Shown here: positions 58,067 through 64,000 of the stretch, one piece after another | Layout of the letters: the number at the start of each line of letters is the position of its first letter | How positions within the stretch are numbered: position 1 is the stretch's first letter | Assembly (NCBI RefSeq): GCF_015453285.1 | Contig: NZ_JADLZT010000004.1 | Coordinates: 1 to 64,000, forward strand | Reading direction: 5' to 3' | DNA length: 64,000 nt | DNA from: Lysobacter niastensis | GTDB taxonomy: Bacteria; Pseudomonadota; Gammaproteobacteria; Xanthomonadales; Xanthomonadaceae | Program-made: the position numbers and the translations under genes | The notes under the pieces: model-generated | What the model saw: only the letters and a program-made list of their open reading frames with translations | What the model was told of the DNA's origin: nothing | Database searches by the model: none

Positions 58067-59407
58067 TCAGCGTGGAATACCGAGCTTGTCCAGGCGGCGG
58101 TACAACGCCTGGCGACTGAGTCCGAGGTCCGCAGCCGCCTGGCTCAGCACGCCCCCGGCGCGGCGCATGGCCGCTTCGATCGTCTCGCGATCGAGCTCGT
58201 CGTCGCCGTTGTGGCGGTGCGAAGCGGCCGCGGTTGCCGGCAGGCCCAACTCTTCCGGCTCGATGCGGCTGCCCTGGCCCAGCAGCAATGCGCGCTGGAT
58301 GGCGTTCTTCATCTCGCGAACGTTGCCCGGCCAGGCATGACGCTGCAGCGCCACGCGCGACGCATCGCCGAGCGCGCGCTGGCCCTGCAGGAAATGTTCG
58401 GCCAGCGGCAGGATGTCGCCGCGACGTTCCGCCAGCGGCGGCACGCGCAGCTCGATGACGTTGAGGCGGTAATACAGGTCCTCGCGGAACAGGCCGTCGC
58501 GGATCATCGCCGGCAGGTCGGCATTGGTCGCGGCGATCACACGCACCTTCACCTGGCGCTCGCGGTTGGAACCCAGCCGCTGGAAGCGGCCGGTTTCCAG
58601 CACACGTAGCAGCTTCATCTGCCCGGCCGGCGGCAGGTTGCCGATTTCGTCCAGCAGCAGCGTGCCGCCGTCGGCAGCCTCGAACTTGCCTTCGCGCGAC
58701 TTGTTCGCGCCGGTGTAAGCGCCGGCTTCGGCGCCGAACAGTTCGGCCTCGACCAGCTCCGAAGGCAGCGCGCCGCAGTTGAGCGTCACGTACGGTCCTT
58801 CGCGCACCGATGAGTTGGCCTGGATGATCTCGGCGATGCGCTCCTTGCCGGAACCGTTCGGGCCGCTGATCAGCACCGGCACATCGGCGCGCGCGACATG
58901 GCAGGCCAGGCTGACGAGGCGCTCGCTGGCCGGGTCGGCGAAGACGAGGCCGCGCAGGTCGTAATCGCGTTCCAGTTGCTGGCGCCGGCGGCGCTCGTCG
59001 GTGCGACGCTCGGCCAGGGCGCGGTTGGCTTCGCCGAGTTCGAGCAGGTTGGTGACCGTCGTCATCAGCTTGCGGTCGTCCCACGGCTTGCCGAGGTAGT
59101 CGGCCGCACCGGCCTTGACCAATGCGACGGCCGACTCGAGCCGCGTCCACGCGGTCAGCAGGATGATCGGGAGATCCGGGAAGCGGTCGCGGATCGTGCG
59201 GAACAGGGCGATGCCTTCCTCGCCGGACGTGGTGTCGGCGGTGAAGTTCATGTCCTGGATGACGAGGTCGATTGTCTCGCTCTCCAGCAGGCGTAGTCCG
59301 TCTTCTGGCGACTCCGCGCTCAGCACGCGCAGGTCGGCGAGCGAGAACAGCACGTCCAGTGCGACGTGCACGGCCTGATTGTCGTCGATCACGAGGATGG
59401 TGCGCAT
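58067..59407 (-). CDS. Sigma-54-dependent NtrC-type response regulator
   Basis: This 446-residue regulator has a receiver domain (phosphoacceptor Asp52 in VIQDMNF), an AAA+ domain with Walker A GPNGSGKE (182-189), the sigma-54 contact loop GAYTGA (229-234), Walker B GTLLLDEIGNL, and a Fis-like helix-turn-helix at the C-terminus (LSQAAADLGLSRQALYRRLDKLG). It activates sigma-54 promoters. The closest candidate target is the MacB-type efflux operon, whose promoter lies outside the window. A terminator separates it from that operon. Confidence 0.94.
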   Translation of the reverse strand: MRTILVIDDNQAVHVALDVLFSLADLRVLSAESPEDGLRLLESETIDLVIQDMNFTADTTSGEEGIALFRTIRDRFPDLPIILLTAWTRLESAVALVKAGAADYLGKPWDDRKLMTTVTNLLELGEANRALAERRTDERRRRQQLERDYDLRGLVFADPASERLVSLACHVARADVPVLISGPNGSGKERIAEIIQANSSVREGPYVTLNCGALPSELVEAELFGAEAGAYTGANKSREGKFEAADGGTLLLDEIGNLPPAGQMKLLRVLETGRFQRLGSNRERQVKVRVIAATNADLPAMIRDGLFREDLYYRLNVIELRVPPLAERRGDILPLAEHFLQGQRALGDASRVALQRHAWPGNVREMKNAIQRALLLGQGSRIEPEELGLPATAAASHRHNGDDELDRETIEAAMRRAGGVLSQAAADLGLSRQALYRRLDKLGIPR

Positions 59408-59442
59408 CGGCCTAGCCTAACAGTCGCCCTGTCGAGGACCCC

Positions 59443-59484
59443 AAAAAAATACCGCCCGGCCACCGCAATGCGGCAACCGGGCGG
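59443..59484 (-). terminator. Intrinsic terminator behind the efflux genes
   Basis: On the minus strand CCGCCCGG and CCGGGCGG form an 8-bp stem enclosing a short hairpin, followed by a T run (59449-59443). It lies 11 bp after the last permease stop and should reduce readthrough into the regulator gene. Confidence 0.85.
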
Positions 59485-59495
59485 GAGAGAGACCA

Positions 59496-60731
59496 CTACA
59501 CCGTGCGGGTGGCGACGGCCGGCGACACGCGGGTGGCTCGAGTTGCCGGGCCGAACACCGCCAGCTGCCCCAGCAGCAGCACGGTCAGCGCGCCCAGCGG
59601 CGCGTAGTACCACGCCAGGCGCGGCAGTTCGTAGTGCTTCATCAGCCACAGGTTGAAGCCGTATGTCAGCAGCAGGCCGACCGCGATGCCGATGCCCACC
59701 ACGATCAGGTTCTCGATCATGAAGTAGCGGCGGATGTCGAAGCGGCGGGCGCCCAACGCGCGGCGCGTGCCGATCTGCTTGACTCGGCGCGTGACCCAGA
59801 AGCTGACCATGCCGACGATGCCCAGGCCGGTGACGGCCAGCAGCGAGAAGATCACCGTCGTCAGCACCACCGTCATCGCGCGGTCCTGGCGATAGCTGTT
59901 GCCGCGAACTTCCTCGACCGAGCGCAGACCGCGCACGATGCGGCCGGTGTTGACCTCGCCCAGCTTGCGTTCGGCCTCCTTCATCACCTCGTCGCGACGG
60001 CCGGGCTGGGTGCGGATCAGATAGCGCGAGCTGTTGGCGGAAAACTCGCCGTGGTCGTACTGCGGCACCAGCATCGCCTGTTCGACCTTGTCCCAGCCGA
60101 CCCACGGTGCCTGCAGGCGTTCGATCACGCCGACCACCGTCACCGGACCGTTACGTCCGGGCAGGCTGCTGTACAGCGTCTTGCCGACCGCCCCACCTGG
60201 GAAAAGCTTGTCCGCGAGCGCCTGGGTGATGATCACCGAGTGCAGCGATCCCTTGTCGTCCTTGGTGCGCGCACTGACGTCATCGACGGTGAAGTTGCGT
60301 CCGGCGACGACCTTGACGCCGAGCGTGTTCACGCCGTGCTCGTCGACCATGTAGATCGCCGAGCCTTCGCGGATGCGCTTGTCCTGCGGCACGCTCTCCG
60401 GCTGGTCGGACAGGCCCTCGCTCCAGCCGCCCTGCGACAGCGGAACCGAGTTGATCGTGGTCGCGTCGACCACGCCCGGAATCGAACGCAGCGCTTCCAG
60501 ATCCTGGCGCAGCGTGCCGGGCAGGTCGAACGCCGGGGCGAAACCCTGGCTGGTCACGGTGAAGAGATTGGCCTCGTCCATGCCGCTCGGACGATTCACC
60601 TTCTCGATGCGCTGCAGGATGATGAAGACGCTGTTGCAGACGATCGCCAGGGTGATGGCCACCTGCAGCACGATCAGCAGCAGGCCGGTCTTGTTGCGCA
60701 TCAGCGCATTGAATATGGGTCGGAATTCCAT
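59496..60731 (-). CDS. MacB-like ABC permease
   Basis: This 411-residue permease has the MacB/FtsX layout: one N-terminal helix (residues about 15-40), a periplasmic domain (about 45-280) and three C-terminal helices with the FtsX region TVVLTTVIFSLLAVTGLGIVGMVSFWV and RALGARRFDIRRYF. It follows a second permease gene by 12 bp. The two different permeases probably form a heterodimer driven by the ATPase gene upstream. Confidence 0.9.
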   Translation of the reverse strand: MEFRPIFNALMRNKTGLLLIVLQVAITLAIVCNSVFIILQRIEKVNRPSGMDEANLFTVTSQGFAPAFDLPGTLRQDLEALRSIPGVVDATTINSVPLSQGGWSEGLSDQPESVPQDKRIREGSAIYMVDEHGVNTLGVKVVAGRNFTVDDVSARTKDDKGSLHSVIITQALADKLFPGGAVGKTLYSSLPGRNGPVTVVGVIERLQAPWVGWDKVEQAMLVPQYDHGEFSANSSRYLIRTQPGRRDEVMKEAERKLGEVNTGRIVRGLRSVEEVRGNSYRQDRAMTVVLTTVIFSLLAVTGLGIVGMVSFWVTRRVKQIGTRRALGARRFDIRRYFMIENLIVVGIGIAVGLLLTYGFNLWLMKHYELPRLAWYYAPLGALTVLLLGQLAVFGPATRATRVSPAVATRTV

Positions 60732-60743
60732 GACAGGCTCCTG

Positions 60744-62066
60744 TTATTGCGTCTTCAACTGCGTGGCCGGCTGCACCTGGCAGGCGCGCCAGGTCGGATA
60801 CAGGCCCGCGACCAGGCTGGCCACCAGCGCGATCAGCAGCGACAGTGCGACCATCGTCCAGTCGAGCTGTGCCAGCTTCTCGATCGAGGTGCCGGCGTAA
60901 AGCTTGCGCAGGGCGAGCAGGCCGATGCCGGTGAAGGCCAGGCCGATCACGCCGCCGGCGACGCCGACCAGACCGGATTCGATCAGGTACTGCGCGAACA
61001 GCGCCGGCTTGCTCGCACCCACAGCGCGGCGCAGGCCGATCTCGGGCGCCTTGCCCATGAACTTCGCCAGCAGCAGGCCGACCGTGTTGATCAGGCAGAC
61101 CGCGAAGAACGCGAACGCCAGCCACACCTGCGTGCGTGCATCTCGGCTGACCACGCGCTGCGCCTGCAACCACTCGGACACGTTGCGCAGCTTGTTGTTG
61201 ACCGGACGCGGGAAGCGGCCGCTCTTCTTCTGCTCGGACACGTAGTTGTTGAGGAAGCTCAGGTAGCGCTGCGCGTCGGCTTCATCCTTGACCTGTACCC
61301 ATAGGTCCACCCAGATGCAGTCCGAGCCCAGCAGGCCCTGGTAACCCGGATCGGACCGGTCCTCGTAGCAGCTGTTGTTGGACGTGCTGGTCATCTCCTT
61401 CTCGATGCCGATGTTCATCGGCACGAACACCTGGTGCGGGTCGTTGAACGCGCCGCCGGACAGGTGGTAGACCAGCGGCGAGGGGTGCCACTTGTCGAGC
61501 ACGCCGACCACGGTGTAATCCTCGCCGTCGAGGCGCAGCTTGCGGCCGACGCTGTTCTCGCCACCGAAGATCTTCTCGTTGGTTTCCTGGTTGATCACCA
61601 CCACGCGTGCCGAGTTGCGGTCCTCCGCGTCACCCCAGCCGCCGCCATACTTGAACGGCGGTTCGAAGATCGGGAAGAAGCCATTCGTCGTGAACAGCGC
61701 CTCGACCTGGTACGGCTTGATCTCGCGCTGCGGCGGTTCGAGCGCCAGCACGTTTGGGAAGAAGCCGGCCTCGTGCTCGGCCTTGTGCGCGGCGACCAGG
61801 TTGCGCACGTCCTGGTAGCTCATCAGGTCCGGCGGTTCAGCCGGGTTCTCGTCGTCCCAGGGCTCGTTGGCGTCCCAGTTGTCGAGCTGGACGCGACGCA
61901 CGATGTCGTCCTTATGCGACAGCGGGTTGGCCGCCATCATGTGCAGCACCGTCATCGACGTCATCGACATGCCGATGCCCAGTGCGATCGCGGCGACCAT
62001 CAGCGCGGTGAGGATGCGGTTCCGCTTCAGCGATATGACTGCCAGCCTCAGGTAATAGGCGAACAT
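60744..62066 (-). CDS. MacB-like ABC permease
   Basis: The 440-residue protein begins MFAYYLRLAVISLKRNRILT, has the MacB periplasmic domain between residues about 45 and 310, and ends with three helices around LRRAVGASKPALFAQYLIES and GVIGLAFTGIGLLALR. Two such permeases in tandem, with an ATPase and an adaptor, are a common efflux arrangement. It lies 10 bp after the ATPase gene. Confidence 0.9.
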   Translation of the reverse strand: MFAYYLRLAVISLKRNRILTALMVAAIALGIGMSMTSMTVLHMMAANPLSHKDDIVRRVQLDNWDANEPWDDENPAEPPDLMSYQDVRNLVAAHKAEHEAGFFPNVLALEPPQREIKPYQVEALFTTNGFFPIFEPPFKYGGGWGDAEDRNSARVVVINQETNEKIFGGENSVGRKLRLDGEDYTVVGVLDKWHPSPLVYHLSGGAFNDPHQVFVPMNIGIEKEMTSTSNNSCYEDRSDPGYQGLLGSDCIWVDLWVQVKDEADAQRYLSFLNNYVSEQKKSGRFPRPVNNKLRNVSEWLQAQRVVSRDARTQVWLAFAFFAVCLINTVGLLLAKFMGKAPEIGLRRAVGASKPALFAQYLIESGLVGVAGGVIGLAFTGIGLLALRKLYAGTSIEKLAQLDWTMVALSLLIALVASLVAGLYPTWRACQVQPATQLKTQ

Positions 62067-62076
62067 GGCAGTGTCC

Positions 62077-62802
62077 TCAGTTGGCCGTCACGGCGGCGGA
62101 GGCCGGCATGGTGTCGCTGCCCAAGCGCGGCGCATCGTCGAGGTCGGTCACCTGGCCGTCGATGATGTGCACGTTGCGCTGCGCGCGCGCGGCAAGTTCC
62201 GGGTCGTGGGTCACCATCACGATGGTGGTGCCTTGGGCGTGGATCTCCTCCAGCAGTTCCATCACGCCGCGTGCCATCAGCGAATCGAGGTTGCCAGTCG
62301 GCTCGTCGGCGAGCAGCAGGCGCGGCGAACCCGCCAGTGCGCGCGCGATCGCAACGCGCTGCTGCTGGCCGCCGGACAGCTCCGACGGGTAGTGCTTCAT
62401 GCGCGACATCAGGCCGACGCGGCCCAGCGCGTGCTCGATGCGCTGCTTGCGCTCGGCCGCGGAGAAGCCGCGGTAGCGCAGCGGCACGTCGACGTTGTCG
62501 AACAGGTTGAGGTCCGGGATCAGGTTGAAGCCCTGGAAGATGAAGCCGATCTTCTCGTTGCGCAGGCGCGAGCGGGCGTTGTCGTTCAGGCCCTTCACCG
62601 ATACGCCGTCGAGCAGGTAGTCGCCGTCGCTGAAATCCTCCAGCAGGCCGGCGATGTTGAGGAACGTGGTCTTGCCGGAGCCGGACGGTCCGGTGACGGC
62701 GACGAACTCGCCTTCGCGCACGTGGATGTCGAACCCGCGCAGGGCGTGGGTCTCGATCATGTGGGTGCGGTAGACCTTGCTCAGGTGGCTCATCTTCAGC
62801 AT
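62077..62802 (-). CDS. ABC transporter ATP-binding protein (MacB/LolD type)
   Basis: The 241-residue ATPase has Walker A GPSGSGKTT, Q-loop FIFQGFNLIPDLNLFDNV, signature LSGGQQQRVAIARAL, Walker B LLLADEPTGNLD and the H-loop VTHDPELA. The length suits the LolD/MacB class. A short Asp/Ala-rich C-terminal tail follows. It is 25 bp after the adaptor gene. Confidence 0.94.
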   Translation of the reverse strand: MLKMSHLSKVYRTHMIETHALRGFDIHVREGEFVAVTGPSGSGKTTFLNIAGLLEDFSDGDYLLDGVSVKGLNDNARSRLRNEKIGFIFQGFNLIPDLNLFDNVDVPLRYRGFSAAERKQRIEHALGRVGLMSRMKHYPSELSGGQQQRVAIARALAGSPRLLLADEPTGNLDSLMARGVMELLEEIHAQGTTIVMVTHDPELAARAQRNVHIIDGQVTDLDDAPRLGSDTMPASAAVTAN

Positions 62803-62827
62803 GGCGGTGCTCCTGGTGTTCTTGTTG

Positions 62828-64000
62828 TCAGTCGTTGATCAGCACCTGGTCGGCGCTGTTGAAGGAGGTGATGTCGGAGATGACGACCTGCTCGCCGGGT
62901 TCCAGCCCGGAGAGGATCTCGACATCGGAGAGGCTGCTGGCACCGACCGTGATCGGGCGCTTCGTCGCGGTGTCGCCATCGACGACGTAGGCGATGCGGC
63001 CGCCACCGGTGTCGAGGAACGGGCCGCGCTGCACCATCAGCACATTCGGCTTCTCTTCGATCAGCACGCGCGTGCTGACGCGCTGGTTCTGGCGCAGGCC
63101 GGCCGGGCGGCGGGCCCCGGATTGCGTGTCGTCGAAGCGCACACGCGCCATGACCTGGCCGTTGATCACTTCCGGCGAGACCGCGCGCAGCTTGCCGGCG
63201 TACTTCTGCGAACCGAAGCTGATCTCGGCGGCCATGCCCAGGCGCATGTCGTCGGCGTAGCTCTCCGGCACCGGAAGCTCGACTTCCAGTTCGCGCAGGT
63301 CCACGACGACTAGCAGCGGCGAGTTCGCCGCGACCACGGTGCGATCGGTGATGGCCACCGTGCCGACGACGCCGTCGACGGGCGAGCGGATGTTCAGTTC
63401 ATCGACCTGGCGCTGCAGCTCGGCGACGATCGCGCGCTGGCGCTGTGCCAGCAGGTGCTTGTTGCGCGTATCCAGGCCCGCGCCGCGGTCCTGCAGGCCG
63501 TATTCGCCCTTCGCGTGCGACAGGCCGATGTCGGCCTTCTTCAGCGAGTCCTGGGCGCGTGCGACCTCGATCTGCGACACCGCGCCGCCGTCGAAGCCGC
63601 GCTGCTGGCGTTCCAGGTCGCGTATGGCGGCAGTGCGGTCGATCTCGGCCTGGTCCAGCAGCTTGCGCGCGGTCGAGCGCGTCAGCTGGGCGTCGAGTGC
63701 GGCGCGGCTCGCTTCGGCCTCGAGGCTGGCGAGCGTTGACTGTTCCTGCACCAGCCGGCTGCGCAGTTCGGGGCTGTCGATCTCGGCCAGCGGCTGGCCC
63801 TGCTTGATCTCGTCGCCCGCCTGCACCTTCAGCTTCACGGTGCCGCCGGCCGGCGCATACAGGGTCGGGCTGACGGCGGCGACCATCCGTCCCTGAACGA
63901 GCACGTCGCGCACCAGCGTGCCGCGACGGACCTCGGCGACGCGGACGCGTTCGGCACTGACCGACTGGCCGGCACTCAGCCAGCGCCCGAGCGTGGGAAC
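62828..64000 (-). CDS. Periplasmic adaptor (membrane-fusion protein), truncated by window edge
   Basis: The frame is open from the window's right edge to 62828, at least 390 residues. It shows the HlyD/MFP plan: the barrel-sandwich (lipoyl-like) pieces VQAGDEIKQGQPLAEID and RSPVDGVVGTVAITDRTV, a long coiled-coil between them (ARAQDSLKKADIGLSHA), then the beta-barrel and a membrane-proximal end with LEPGEQVVISDIT. Its true start lies outside the window. It should link the MacB-like permeases to an outer-membrane channel. It is the first visible gene of the efflux operon. Confidence 0.9.
   Translation of the reverse strand, partial: VPTLGRWLSAGQSVSAERVRVAEVRRGTLVRDVLVQGRMVAAVSPTLYAPAGGTVKLKVQAGDEIKQGQPLAEIDSPELRSRLVQEQSTLASLEAEASRAALDAQLTRSTARKLLDQAEIDRTAAIRDLERQQRGFDGGAVSQIEVARAQDSLKKADIGLSHAKGEYGLQDRGAGLDTRNKHLLAQRQRAIVAELQRQVDELNIRSPVDGVVGTVAITDRTVVAANSPLLVVVDLRELEVELPVPESYADDMRLGMAAEISFGSQKYAGKLRAVSPEVINGQVMARVRFDDTQSGARRPAGLRQNQRVSTRVLIEEKPNVLMVQRGPFLDTGGGRIAYVVDGDTATKRPITVGASSLSDVEILSGLEPGEQVVISDITSFNSADQVLIND

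Overview
The window is high-GC gammaproteobacterial chromosome, most like Lysobacter or a close relative (Xanthomonadaceae/Lysobacteraceae). I infer this from the protein content (DUF3016, DUF3297, DUF1415, DUF4031 and DUF2884 proteins, many secreted peptidases and lipoproteins, aceF and lpdA close together, a YajQ-type c-di-GMP-binding protein) and from intergenic CCCTCTCCCGC/GCGGGAGAGGG and CGTCATCCCGGC palindromes. I see no phage, insertion sequence, integrase or CRISPR array.

1-11.4 kb: a cut-off lipoprotein, an S9 peptidase, a membrane protein, a quinone-oxidoreductase-like enzyme, a TetR-controlled operon (thioesterase, thiolase, short-chain dehydrogenase) behind a perfect palindromic operator, a metallo-beta-lactamase-fold lipoprotein, an RcnB-like protein and a secreted amidohydrolase. 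11.4-24 kb: a YCII protein, a YadGH-type ABC exporter, small secreted and DUF proteins, a cold-shock protein with a structured leader, an MFS transporter, a PepSY-repeat protein, an M28 peptidase, a frameshifted DUF4440 gene, an ECF sigma factor with a membrane partner, and an M29-like lipoprotein aminopeptidase.

24-27.7 kb is the most interesting part: an RNA-repair-type locus on the minus strand. In transcription order it holds a promoter, a 38-codon ORF and a terminator, then a potential three-way-junction RNA, a perfect 22-bp palindrome, two back-to-back tRNA-like sequences (the first has a GCGA tetraloop instead of an anticodon loop and an encoded CCA end), an unusual slipin with three copies of its N-terminal motif, and the RNA ligase gene rtcB. 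Just behind the rtcB stop lie two 70-bp tandem units whose stems differ by compensatory base-pair changes. A tRNA mimic, a membrane-scaffold-type protein and an RNA ligase in one array suggest a system that senses or repairs cleaved tRNA. The function is inferred.

27.9-41.8 kb: a lipoprotein, tesA with a divergent ABC transporter (ATPase plus 837-aa FtsX-type permease), an rsmC-rsuA-HAD operon, a DUF1415-YajQ pair, a zinc alcohol dehydrogenase, a secreted repeat protein next to an outer-membrane barrel protein, an EamA transporter and an OmpW protein. 42-47 kb: a DUF2884 protein and two pyruvate dehydrogenase genes (aceF, lpdA) around an unknown secreted protein. 47.3-54.7 kb: the complete atpIBEFHAGDC operon with a recognisable promoter and terminator. 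54.7-64 kb: a GtrA protein, glmU, then an efflux locus on the minus strand (membrane-fusion protein, ATPase, two MacB-like permeases, terminator, NtrC-type regulator, NtrY-like kinase) that runs off the right edge.
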